From contig NZ_CP019070.1 of assembly GCF_001956695.1 (NCBI RefSeq), positions 2,604,001-2,668,000 of the forward strand: a DNA stretch of 64,000 bases, in the 5' to 3' direction. Below the pieces are notes generated by a model, which was not told the origin of the DNA, made no database searches, and was given only the letters and a program-made list of their open reading frames with translations. Below are positions 1-8,453 of the stretch, in pieces (within the stretch, counting starts at the first letter, position 1; every line of letters starts with the position of its first letter). The position numbers and the translations under genes are program-made. The stretch comes from Poseidonibacter parvus. GTDB taxonomy: Bacteria > Campylobacterota > Campylobacteria > Campylobacterales > Arcobacteraceae.

Positions 1-726
1 ACCTAATTCTTTATAGAAAGGAACGTTTGCATCACCATTAATAGTTGAAACAACAGCTGTTTTCTTTCCAGCTGAACCAAACTTTTTAATATCACTTACG
101 ATTGATTGCCAATCAGAATGACCAAATGGAGTATAGTTAATCATAATATCTTCTGCAGCTACACCTTTTGACTTTAAGTATGACTCTAAAACTTTATTTG
201 TAGTTCTTGGATAAACATAATCAGTACCAGCTAATACAAATCTTTTTGCACCAATTTCATTGATTAAATAATCAACTGCAGGAATTGCTTGTTGGTTAGG
301 CGCAGCACCTGTATAAAATACATTCTTACTTGATTCTTCACCTTCATATTGTACAGGGTAGAATAATAAACCATTTAACTCTTCAACAACTGGTAAAACA
401 GATTTTCTAGATACAGAAGTCCAACAACCAAATGTTACATCAACTTTATCTTTTGTTAAAAGTCCTCTCATTTTTTCAGCAAATAAAGGCCAGTTTGAAG
501 CTGGATCAACAACTACAGGTTCTAATTTTTTTCCTAAAACCCCACCTTTTTTATTTTGCTCTTCAATTAACATTAAAACAGTATCTTTTAATGTAGTTTC
601 AGAAATTGCCATTGTTCCAGACAGTGAGTGTAAAACCCCAACTTTAATTGTTTCTGCAGCAGTTGCAGCTGATATTGTCAGACTAAGTAACGCAGAAGCG
701 GCTAATGCTTTCGTAAATCTTTTCAT
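1..726 (-). CDS. urtA: Urea ABC transporter substrate-binding protein UrtA (3' end outside window)
   Basis: The frame is open from an ATG at 724-726 to the window edge, 242 codons, with the C-terminal half missing. The product begins with a Sec signal peptide (MKRF, hydrophobic core, likely cleavage after ATAA near residue 24). The mature start reads [19 protein letters not shown], and later segments [27 protein letters not shown] and [12 protein letters not shown] are characteristic of UrtA-type type I periplasmic binding proteins. These capture urea, or short amides, in the periplasm for the UrtBCDE importer, whose genes are expected to the left. A good ribosome site (AAAGGA) lies just upstream of the ATG. 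Amide-binding AmiC-like proteins are the nearest alternative, but the match to UrtA is strong. Confidence 0.9.
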   Translation of the reverse strand, partial: MKRFTKALAASALLSLTISAATAAETIKVGVLHSLSGTMAISETTLKDTVLMLIEEQNKKGGVLGKKLEPVVVDPASNWPLFAEKMRGLLTKDKVDVTFGCWTSVSRKSVLPVVEELNGLLFYPVQYEGEESSKNVFYTGAAPNQQAIPAVDYLINEIGAKRFVLAGTDYVYPRTTNKVLESYLKSKGVAAEDIMINYTPFGHSDWQSIVSDIKKFGSAGKKTAVVSTINGDANVPFYKELG

Positions 727-1116
727 TTTAATTTTCCTTTCAAAATTAAGTCTTTGTGACCTATGTTTGAAAGTATAAAGAAGAAGTGTTGTTTAAGTGT
801 TGTTTTGGAAATAATTTTTGATATTTTTTGTATATAAAGTAAACAGGATGGAGAATACTTTTTATTTTAGAAGTCATTTTTATTGTTCAAAAAGTCCTAA
901 GGATTTTAGAGAATATTTTATAGTACTTTTGGAGAATGTTCCACAATTCAACTTTTTTTGGAACAAGCTATTTTTTTGTAAAAACTGCTCCAGAAATAAG
1001 ATATTATTGGCAAGGATATATGAAAGCTATTTATCTTAGTGTTTAAATCATTATAATGACGATATTAAAAATTTGAGCGTCTTAATGTACTTAAAATATA
1101 TTTGGAGGAATTATTA
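727..1116. other. Intergenic region upstream of urtA
   Basis: This is 390 bases with no convincing gene. It separates the stop of a histidine kinase from the start of urtA, both on the minus strand, so it must carry the urtA control region. On the minus strand an 11-base element AAACAACACTT occurs twice nearly back to back at about 783-806. A possible plus-strand reading frame at 818-1039 starts with TTG, lacks a ribosome site and resembles nothing I know, so I treat it as chance. Confidence 0.5.
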
Positions 1117-2793
1117 CTAGTCTGTCACTTTTTTAACTTTTACAGTAAATAAAGCTCCATTTTCTATATTTATAACATTTATAAAGCCATTCATATTTCT
1201 TTCAATAATATTTTTGGACATATACAAACCAATACCTGTACCTTGTGTTTTATGTCTTGTTGTAAAATATGGTTCAAAAATTTTATTTACGATATTTTTT
1301 TCAACACCGCCTGCATTATCTGTAATTTTTACAATTGCAAAATTTTCACCTTCTTTTATTTCTATGTTAATTTTTGGGTTTTCAATCTTTCTTTCAATCA
1401 ATATATCTTTTGCATTACTTAAAACATTTAGAATAACTTGGGAATATTCATTTTTATATCCAAATATTTGTGTATCCTCAATGAGATTGAAAGTAACTTC
1501 TATTTCATGATATTTAAGTGAAGACTTTAAAATATTATAAGCATCTATACAAGCTTTTTCAATAGAAAATTCTTCCTTTTCACCTTGAGGTTTAAAAAAA
1601 TTTTGAAAGTCTGATATAGTTTGGGACATATAAGAAGTTAGTGTATTTGCTTCTTTTATTTTTGTATCTATATAATCTTTTGTGAACTTATCAAAGTCAT
1701 ACGTAATTTTCATATTCATATGTATTGCAGAAATCTGAGCTAATGGTTGTCTCCATTGATGAGCAATATTTCCAATCATTTCACCCATTGAAGCTAGCTT
1801 ACTTTGTTGTATTAAAAGTTGTTCTTGTTCAAGTCTTTGATTAATTTCTTTTTGAATCTTTTCTTCAAGATTTTCCATCATATCATTCATCATAATTTTT
1901 AGTTCATTTAAAGTTTCATTATTACTAGTTTTAGTAACTCTAGATCCTAAGTTTCCACTTTTAATATTTTCTAATACCTTCGTAGCATCTTTCATTACTA
2001 TTTCATTATTTTGTATATTTTTTTGGATTATTGCTACATTTGTATTAATTGAAGTTGCAATTTGGTGAAACTCATCTTTTGAATTAATTTCAATTTTTTC
2101 TACACTATTTTTTTTATGATTTAAATATGAGAAAAAGTCATTTAACCCTTGTTGTACTATTTGTATAGAATTAATAATGTTTCTAGCAACAAACCATCCA
2201 ATAAGTGTTGCCAAAATAAATAAGAATAATATATATATTAAAATAGATATCTTTAACTCTTTTGCCTGCTCAACTGCTCGAGTGTAAGCAATCGTAGAGT
2301 TATTTAGAAACTTACTCTGTGTTTTTAAAAGACTATCAATTAGTAAAGCAAACTGCTCCCTACTTGAAGTCGTAACATTTATATAAGCACCCTCTTGAAA
2401 CTCTTCTTTTAAGTATTGTTCAGTTTGAAAAACAAAGCTTTTATAATTTTGCCACATTTGTAGAGTTTTTATTTGTTCAGGTTCTAATTTTTTAAACTCT
2501 AAATCTAGGTTTTTAATTACAAAATTTAAATCTTTTTCTATACTATCTCGTATAGAACTATTTGGAGCTATTACTAAAGATTGAGTTAATTCTCTTAGTT
2601 TATATAATGGTGTAATAATTTTATCTTGTAAAGATAATACATCTTGAGATTTACTATGTACGACTCTTAAGGTTTCTTTATTATGCTCACTTACTTCAAT
2701 TGCTTTATATGATAATAGAGCAATTGATGTGCACATTATAAAAAATAGAACACCTAGTTTAAATTTGATATTTAGCTTATTTAATAGTTTCAT
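1117..2793 (-). CDS. Membrane sensor histidine kinase (HQWRQP type), distal gene of the S/N-oxide reductase operon
   Basis: 558 residues. Transmembrane helices at about 13-29 and 183-203 flank an all-helical periplasmic domain of about 150 residues. A HAMP-like linker (204-255), a coiled coil and a kinase core follow. The phosphoacceptor is His345 in GNIAHQWRQP. The N box (NVLSNAKD), G1 (DNAGG) and G2 (GTGIGLYMSK) are intact. Its start overlaps the end of the upstream solute-binding protein gene by 17 bases, and a response regulator precedes that gene, so the three are probably co-translated. By position it should phosphorylate that regulator and control the S/N-oxide reductase genes, perhaps after contact with the binding protein, as TorS does with TorT. 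The signal is inferred from context. Confidence 0.9.
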   Translation of the reverse strand: MKLLNKLNIKFKLGVLFFIMCTSIALLSYKAIEVSEHNKETLRVVHSKSQDVLSLQDKIITPLYKLRELTQSLVIAPNSSIRDSIEKDLNFVIKNLDLEFKKLEPEQIKTLQMWQNYKSFVFQTEQYLKEEFQEGAYINVTTSSREQFALLIDSLLKTQSKFLNNSTIAYTRAVEQAKELKISILIYILFLFILATLIGWFVARNIINSIQIVQQGLNDFFSYLNHKKNSVEKIEINSKDEFHQIATSINTNVAIIQKNIQNNEIVMKDATKVLENIKSGNLGSRVTKTSNNETLNELKIMMNDMMENLEEKIQKEINQRLEQEQLLIQQSKLASMGEMIGNIAHQWRQPLAQISAIHMNMKITYDFDKFTKDYIDTKIKEANTLTSYMSQTISDFQNFFKPQGEKEEFSIEKACIDAYNILKSSLKYHEIEVTFNLIEDTQIFGYKNEYSQVILNVLSNAKDILIERKIENPKINIEIKEGENFAIVKITDNAGGVEKNIVNKIFEPYFTTRHKTQGTGIGLYMSKNIIERNMNGFINVINIENGALFTVKVKKVTD

Positions 2794-4456
2794 ATTTAAT
2801 TCTTTTTGGTTTTATTGCTTTTTTAAATTCTTCTTTATACTCTATATTTTTAGGTCTTAAAGACCAGTGATTATTACTTATCTCTATTTCCCATAAAGGT
2901 ATAATTCCACCTTTATATGGTTTGTATATTACTTCTTTATTTACTGCTGTTACTTTATTTTGAGAAGGGACTCTTAAAGTATAAGCCTTTTGCTTTGCTC
3001 TAAAAAGTATATCTTTTACAACTTCTTCATACTCTTTAGTTTTTGTTTTTGTGATAAAATACTTCTTTATATACTCTTGCATTAAATCATCTTTTTTTAT
3101 AGTTGACCAAGCCCCTGATGTTTCATAAATAAAAAATACTGACCAAGGGTTTTCATAATACCAATCATCATCTCCCCATATTAATAAATCCCAGTTTTTA
3201 TCATTTTTATTTTTATTAGTTTTTAAAAGCTGCTCATATATATCTTTTTCACTATTTGTAATTTTATAATTAAAAGTTACACCATATTTTTTTAATTGAT
3301 ATTCAATACCTTTAAGTAAAAACATAAACCTATCTTGAGTATAAATATTTAGTTTTAAGCCATTTAACAAACTATTTAATTCACTTTTAGAAAACTTTTT
3401 CTCTTCAAATTTATACTTTTCTGCAACTTTCTTTACAATATCGTAATTAATAGAAGTTGTAAATGGAGATATTTTACCTTCATTTTTATATACAAAATTA
3501 AGTAGGTTTTCTTGATTTAATGCTTGATTTAATGCTTGCCTTATATTTTGGTTTTGAAGTTTTTTATTTCCATTTATAAGGTTAAAAAATATTACAAAAT
3601 TATCTGTGGATTCTGAAATAATAAGCTTTGAATACTCTGATAATAACACTTCGATTTTTTTATTAAAAGGGATTGGCATTAAATCAAGCTTTCCTTCATA
3701 TTTTGTAATATCTTCGATTGCTTTATTTACATCAAGTTGTGTGTAGACTGTGATTCTTTGAATTTTTGGAAAGTTTTTATTCCAATAATATGGATTTGCT
3801 ACAAGTTCTAGTTTTTCTGTTTGCTTACTTCCTAAAGCAAAACCACTTTGCAAAATATATGGACCCATTCCAAAAGCACCTGCTGCTTTTGTAGCTGTTC
3901 CTGTTTCTGCTCCTATTGGATTATATTTTTCTATGTACTCTTTAGTATAAAAATAAATTCGTGATAAATCTGTTAAAAACATCTCATATTTTTGTTTTAA
4001 AACTATTTTAAATCTTTTTTTATCAAGTTTTATAATATCAAAATCAACTTTATCAATATTGGTATATAAAAGTGGATTCTTCTTAAAAAATTCAAGATTA
4101 AATAAAACATCATCCATAGTAAAATCTTTTCCATCTTGAAACTTTAAATTTTCTCTAAGCTCAAAGATATAAGTATACTCACCAACTCTTTTGTGTGATT
4201 TTGCTAAATCATATATCCAACCTCTTTTATTATCATAAGATCTGATCAATCCTGAGTTTGTTGATTTAGCAATATAAGAATAAGGAATTGAAGGTAAAAA
4301 GATATTTATATGAGATTTTGGGTTTAGAGGTTTTGCTTTATTACTGTTCGCACTATCATCTCTAAACTCAAATTTAGAGATAAGATGCTCTTGTGCTAAG
4401 GAGTTTGTATATATAAAAATTAGTAGAATTATAATCCTATACAAATCGATATCCAA
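2777..4456 (-). CDS. Extracytoplasmic solute-binding protein, SBP_bac_5 (peptide/nickel) family, in a signalling operon
   Basis: 559 residues with an N-terminal hydrophobic segment (RIIILLIFIYTNSLA) that looks like a Sec signal peptide. The body matches family 5 oligopeptide/nickel-type binding proteins: RENLKFQDGKDFTMDDVLFNL near the N-terminus, GMGPYIL, NPYYWNKNFPKI and the later WDLLIWGDD. No ABC permease or ATPase gene is nearby. Instead the gene is wedged between a response regulator (20-base overlap) and a histidine kinase (17-base overlap). I infer a sensing role, presenting ligand to the kinase, not transport. The reported start is TTG inside the regulator's last codons. A second TTG at 4442-4444 is better placed for the AGGAG at about 4457-4461 and gives a cleaner signal peptide. 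No in-frame ATG lies near. Confidence 0.85.
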   Translation of the reverse strand: MDIDLYRIIILLIFIYTNSLAQEHLISKFEFRDDSANSNKAKPLNPKSHINIFLPSIPYSYIAKSTNSGLIRSYDNKRGWIYDLAKSHKRVGEYTYIFELRENLKFQDGKDFTMDDVLFNLEFFKKNPLLYTNIDKVDFDIIKLDKKRFKIVLKQKYEMFLTDLSRIYFYTKEYIEKYNPIGAETGTATKAAGAFGMGPYILQSGFALGSKQTEKLELVANPYYWNKNFPKIQRITVYTQLDVNKAIEDITKYEGKLDLMPIPFNKKIEVLLSEYSKLIISESTDNFVIFFNLINGNKKLQNQNIRQALNQALNQENLLNFVYKNEGKISPFTTSINYDIVKKVAEKYKFEEKKFSKSELNSLLNGLKLNIYTQDRFMFLLKGIEYQLKKYGVTFNYKITNSEKDIYEQLLKTNKNKNDKNWDLLIWGDDDWYYENPWSVFFIYETSGAWSTIKKDDLMQEYIKKYFITKTKTKEYEEVVKDILFRAKQKAYTLRVPSQNKVTAVNKEVIYKPYKGGIIPLWEIEISNNHWSLRPKNIEYKEEFKKAIKPKRIKYETIK

Positions 4457-5123
4457 CTCCTGAAAGATTAAAAATCATATCTGTGGGAAGTTTTTTTCGT
4501 AAATTCCTAACTAATGATCTTAGTGCGCTATCAGTCATAACATCATCGCCCCAAACTTTATCTTGGAATTCTTCATAATTAACAACTCGCGATTGATTTG
4601 ATATTAAAACTTCTAAAAAAGTCATCTCTTTTTTATTTAAAATAATACTTTCATCTTTGTATTTTAATTCTTTTAAATCATAATCATAAACATAATCTTT
4701 ATCAACTTTTAATATAACTTTTTTATTTGAATCTAGCATGTTTACACAGTTATTTAAAGATTCAAATAACTCATCTAAATCAAGAGGTTTTACAATATAT
4801 TTTTCCATATGTAATTCAACAGCATCTAGCAAATACTCTTTATCTGTATGAGCAGTTATCATAACAACTGGGATATTTTTATCTGTTTGTCTAACTTTTT
4901 TTATAAATTCAATACCATTTACATTTGGCATACGAATATCACTTAAAATAATATCAGGATTTTTTTCAAGATATAATTTATATCCTTCCTCTCCATCATT
5001 TGCTTCATAAACTTCTTTTACATAGTATCTTAGAGAATCTGCAATATTTTCTCTAATTCCTATTTCATCTTCAGCATAAAGAAGAGTCAAGTTTTGTAAT
5101 TTTTCAAGTACATCTTTTCTCAT
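4437..5123 (-). CDS. OmpR/PhoB-type response regulator, TorR-like position
   Basis: 228 residues. The receiver domain (about 10-125) has acidic pocket residues AEDE, phosphoacceptor Asp62 in LSDIRMP, and the conserved Thr and Lys (VMITAH, YIVKPLD). The winged-helix DNA-binding domain (about 135-228) ends in VRNLRKKLP...GVGYRFV, the usual OmpR-family ending. A strong ribosome site (AAAAGGAGAG) precedes the ATG. It lies 32 bases downstream of the cytochrome c gene and overlaps the binding protein gene, so it is probably transcribed with the reductase and autoregulated. It most likely activates the reductase promoter when the S/N-oxide electron acceptor is present. Confidence 0.93.
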   Translation of the reverse strand: MRKDVLEKLQNLTLLYAEDEIGIRENIADSLRYYVKEVYEANDGEEGYKLYLEKNPDIILSDIRMPNVNGIEFIKKVRQTDKNIPVVMITAHTDKEYLLDAVELHMEKYIVKPLDLDELFESLNNCVNMLDSNKKVILKVDKDYVYDYDLKELKYKDESIILNKKEMTFLEVLISNQSRVVNYEEFQDKVWGDDVMTDSALRSLVRNLRKKLPTDMIFNLSGVGYRFV

Positions 5124-5155
5124 AATCTCTCCTTTTTGCTAATTATACTTAATTT

Positions 5156-5710
5156 TTACTTTTTTGTTTTTGGATAAAATCCATTATTAGATGTAGCTTT
5201 TACAAATCTTGCTAAATAAGCTGCTTCTTCTTCATCAAGTTGAGCAAAACCATTCATAGTTTGTAAAATAGCATCCCATTCTAACATTGAATGTTCTGTT
5301 GGTGCATGTGCTGCATGGCATTGTGTACAGTTTTCATAAAAAAACTCTTCATGTTCTTCCCAAATTTCAAGTGGATTACTAGCTAAATAACCTTTCTCAA
5401 TTATTGCTTGAACTTTTTTTGTTTCACCATCTTTTCCAAAAGTACTTTTTTCTACCGATGCTAATAAGAGTGATTTATCTTTATTTATATAAAGCTTATT
5501 ACCAAAAACCATTCCTGAAAATTCAACTAATGAATTCTTATCATCAACATCTTTTAATACTTTTACAGGAGTACCAATATAAAGTTTTGCTTTGTTATTG
5601 TCAATTTTTACATTTGCTGTTTGGAAGATGTACATTTCACTAGCACTTAGTAGGGAAAAACTCCCTACTGCAAATAATGTTATTAATAATCTTTTAAAAA
5701 TATTTTTCAT
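5156..5710 (-). CDS. Periplasmic monoheme cytochrome c, electron donor to the S/N-oxide reductase
   Basis: 184 residues with a Sec signal peptide (KRLLITLFAVGSFSLLSAS). One heme c motif, Cys128-Thr-Gln-Cys131-His132, lies in a short C-terminal cytochrome domain, with a downstream Met in QTMNGFAQL as a candidate sixth ligand. The N-terminal half (about 25-100) resembles the SH3-like region seen in TorC-type proteins. It starts 2 bases after the reductase stop codon, so the two are surely co-expressed. Campylobacter jejuni has the same pair (Cj0264c/Cj0265c), where the cytochrome delivers electrons to the molybdoenzyme. Symbols such as torC are used for a larger multiheme protein, so none is given. 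Confidence 0.9.
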   Translation of the reverse strand: MKNIFKRLLITLFAVGSFSLLSASEMYIFQTANVKIDNNKAKLYIGTPVKVLKDVDDKNSLVEFSGMVFGNKLYINKDKSLLLASVEKSTFGKDGETKKVQAIIEKGYLASNPLEIWEEHEEFFYENCTQCHAAHAPTEHSMLEWDAILQTMNGFAQLDEEEAAYLARFVKATSNNGFYPKTKK

Positions 5711-5712
5711 AA

Positions 5713-8121
5713 TTAAGCTCCTTGAATTTTTGGTGGGTTATATGCTACATTTGGAGTAACTACATTCACCTTTTTAATTGAAACTAGTGTTGAGTTTGCT
5801 GTTGTTGCATTTGCCATTTGAGATGTTGGTCTTGATGACGTTAATACATTAACTTGTCCAGAATTACATCTTGAATTCTCTTTTGAACTATCTTCAGGAG
5901 AATACCAAGCTCCTTCCTCAATTGCTGCAACACCATCTCTAATAGTATTTGTAACCACTACACCTGCCAAAATACTTCCTCTATTATTATATACTTCAAC
6001 AATCTCGCCATCTTTTACTCCAAATTTTTTAGCGTCATTTGGAGAAATTCTAATTGGCTCTCTACCTTGCACTTTATGCACATTTTGAACCCATGTATTA
6101 TCCATTTGTGTATGGATTCTATATGTTGGATGTGGTGATACTAAGTGTAATGGATATTTTTTTGCTAATTCTTTATTCCCTAACCACTCTTCTGGCTCCA
6201 TCCACATTGCATGACCTTTAAAGTCTTTATATTTATAACTTTCAAACTTTTCAGAGAAAATTTGAATTTTCCCAGTTTCTGTTTTAAGTGCATTTACTAC
6301 AGGATCTTTTCTAAACGCTTCATGTCTAACATATTTTCTAGCTTCATCAGGAATATCATAATGAACACTTCCTTTTTCCCAGAAATCTTCAAAAGCAATT
6401 TTCATTACTTTATTTGCATAAGATCTTTTGTATAATCTTTGAATCCAATCCATTGGAGTTCTATCTCTTGTAAATCTTTTTTCAGTTCCAAATCTTTTTG
6501 CTAATTCAGTGAAAATTTCATAATCATCTTTTGACTCATATCTAGCATCAACTACTTTTCTCATTGCAAAAATTCTATCATTTGAGTATGACATACCAGA
6601 AGCAATATCATCTCTTTCTAAAGTTGTAGTTGCAGGAAAAACAATATCTGCCATTTTAGCAGTTGGTGTCCACCATGGTTCTATAACAACAACAGTATCT
6701 AATGTTCTCATAGCTTTAATTAGCTCATTTACATTTGGTTGATGTCCAATTGGTGAGCCACCTGCACTTAACATAAACTCAACTTTTGGATACTTAATAG
6801 TTTTACCTTTATAAGTAACAATTTCACCTGGTTTATTAATTAAATCACTCATTCTTGAAGCTGGAATAGTAAGAGTTACCGCACCACCTTTTCCTTGACT
6901 TAATCCACCAACAGTTCTTTTTCCAGATGCAGCATCACCACCACCTTCATAATGCATAGAGAAACCAAAACCACCACCTGGTAATCCAATTTGTCCAAGC
7001 ATTGAAGCTAAAGTAATTATAGACCAATCAACTTGTTCACCGTGTGCTGCTCTTTGCATTGCCCAGTTTCCTGCAATCATAGTTCTTTTAGAAACCATTA
7101 ATTCAGCTAATTGCTCAATTGTTTTAGCAGGTACTTCTGTTAATTTTTCAGCCCATTTTGTTGTTTTAGGAATTCCGTCTGTTTTTCCTAAAAGATATGG
7201 TAAAAATTTATCAAATCCATGAGTATATTTTTCAATAAATGCTTTATCATATTTACCAGTTTTATATAAATGATACATCATTGCCATCATCATTGCAACA
7301 TCAGAACCTGGTCTAATTTTAATCCAATCAGCTTTAAACTCTTGTCCAGATGAATTATAAATAGGGTCAATTAAAATTACTTTCATACCAGCTTTTTTGT
7401 ACTCTTCATAAGCATCATAACATCTGTGATTTGGTACAGAATAACCTGCTCTATTAGTTTTGTATAAATCAGCTCCCCATAAAACCATAACTTCTGTATG
7501 TTTGATAATTTGTTCATGTGCAGTTTGAATAGAATAAACTTCCATATCCCCAACAACTCCTGGATTTACCGGACCAGCAGCGCCATTTGAATACTCACCA
7601 GCAGTTCCAACAGCTCCACCAATTTGGTTAAAGAATCTTCCAGCTAAAACATTTGGCTTAAAAGCTCCTGGAATTGACCAACCACCATAAGATGCGTTGT
7701 AAAGTGCTTCATTACCACCTTTTTTTTGTGCTTTTTTAATAGCGTCTGCAGCTAAATCAAGTGCAGTTTCCCATGAAACTCTAACAAATTCTTCTTTACC
7801 TCTTAAATCACCTCTACCTTTTCCTTCTAAGTAAGATTTTCTTACTACTGGATATTTAACTCTTGAGTTTGAAGTATTCCTATCGGCTAAACCTTTTACT
7901 ATAACAGTAGGGTTTGCATCTGAATCTAATTGTGAAGTGATGTCAACAATTTTGTCATCTCTTACATGAGCATAAAAAGGTCCAAAGTGAGAAGCACTTG
8001 GGATTTTTTTAGTTCTTGACTCCATAATATTTGTAGCAGCACCACTTATTGTAGTACTAGCAGCAATAGCAGCTGTCCCTATGGCACCTTTTTTTAAAAA
8101 GTTTCTTCTTGAATTGTTCAT
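5713..8121 (-). CDS. torA: Molybdopterin-dependent S-/N-oxide reductase (TMAO/DMSO reductase, TorA/BisC family)
   Basis: 802 residues, close to the usual length of TorA, DorA and BisC. A Tat signal (SRRNFLKKG, residues 4-12) exports it folded to the periplasm. There is no N-terminal iron-sulfur cysteine motif, as expected for the TorA/DorA group as opposed to DmsA. The segment NASYGGWSIPGAF carries Ser144, the expected molybdenum ligand. Further family features are VLWGADLYKTNR, IDPIYNSSGQEF, IGLPGGGFGFSMHYEGGGD and, near the C-terminus, MDNTWVQNVHKVQGREP. It reduces TMAO, DMSO or related oxides during anaerobic respiration using electrons from the cytochrome c encoded next. A ribosome site AAGGAA precedes the ATG. 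The exact substrate cannot be read from the sequence, so the symbol denotes the family. Confidence 0.88.
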   Translation of the reverse strand: MNNSRRNFLKKGAIGTAAIAASTTISGAATNIMESRTKKIPSASHFGPFYAHVRDDKIVDITSQLDSDANPTVIVKGLADRNTSNSRVKYPVVRKSYLEGKGRGDLRGKEEFVRVSWETALDLAADAIKKAQKKGGNEALYNASYGGWSIPGAFKPNVLAGRFFNQIGGAVGTAGEYSNGAAGPVNPGVVGDMEVYSIQTAHEQIIKHTEVMVLWGADLYKTNRAGYSVPNHRCYDAYEEYKKAGMKVILIDPIYNSSGQEFKADWIKIRPGSDVAMMMAMMYHLYKTGKYDKAFIEKYTHGFDKFLPYLLGKTDGIPKTTKWAEKLTEVPAKTIEQLAELMVSKRTMIAGNWAMQRAAHGEQVDWSIITLASMLGQIGLPGGGFGFSMHYEGGGDAASGKRTVGGLSQGKGGAVTLTIPASRMSDLINKPGEIVTYKGKTIKYPKVEFMLSAGGSPIGHQPNVNELIKAMRTLDTVVVIEPWWTPTAKMADIVFPATTTLERDDIASGMSYSNDRIFAMRKVVDARYESKDDYEIFTELAKRFGTEKRFTRDRTPMDWIQRLYKRSYANKVMKIAFEDFWEKGSVHYDIPDEARKYVRHEAFRKDPVVNALKTETGKIQIFSEKFESYKYKDFKGHAMWMEPEEWLGNKELAKKYPLHLVSPHPTYRIHTQMDNTWVQNVHKVQGREPIRISPNDAKKFGVKDGEIVEVYNNRGSILAGVVVTNTIRDGVAAIEEGAWYSPEDSSKENSRCNSGQVNVLTSSRPTSQMANATTANSTLVSIKKVNVVTPNVAYNPPKIQGA

Positions 8122-8453
8122 CTTAATTTCCTTAATTTGAATTAACTATAAAAGAAGTTTAACAAGAAAAAAGAGCAAAAAAATCGAATGATTCGATTTT
8201 TGGAAAAAATTAATAAATTAAAAAAATATAAGTAATCCAACCCCCTTGAAGGATTAAATCGTAAAGTGTTAAAAATAAGAACTATTAAATATCTTAAATT
8301 AGAATAATATAAATATTCACATATTTCATAAACTCTTTTATATCAATCTGACGAGATAAGATAAATTCCTACTTAGAAATTAAAAATATCTAAGTTAAAG
8401 TAATAAGTCTCTCAAACTCTACTTTTTGAACAAGTTAAATAAATTGAGCTATG
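8122..8453. other. Leader and control region of the S/N-oxide reductase operon
   Basis: 332 bases between the reductase start and the stop of an upstream kinase, both on the minus strand. No gene is seen. It contains a strong hairpin (8179-8201), an inverted repeat ACTTAGA-N11-TCTAAGT (8371-8395) and a minus-strand -10-like TATAGT at 8145-8150, close upstream of the reductase ATG. These make it the likely target of the operon's own response regulator, but no binding motif can be assigned with certainty. Confidence 0.5.
8174..8203 (-). terminator. Hairpin with T-run upstream of the reductase gene
   Basis: Arms AAAAATCGAA and TTCGATTTTT (8179-8188, 8192-8201) are perfectly complementary with a three-base loop. 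On the minus strand the hairpin runs into seven T. It would end transcripts coming from the hybrid kinase gene about 250 bases upstream. It could also act as an attenuator if the reductase promoter lies before it. The promoter position decides which. Confidence 0.6.

Noticed and set aside
955-980. Sigma-54-like promoter TTGGAACAAGC upstream of the first kinase region
   Set aside because: The GG to GC spacing required for sigma-54 is not met and the orientation does not serve a gene.
818-1039. Plus-strand open frame of 73 codons in the urtA upstream region
   Set aside because: It starts with TTG, has no ribosome site and has a composition like non-coding AT-rich DNA. The internal ATG is no better placed.
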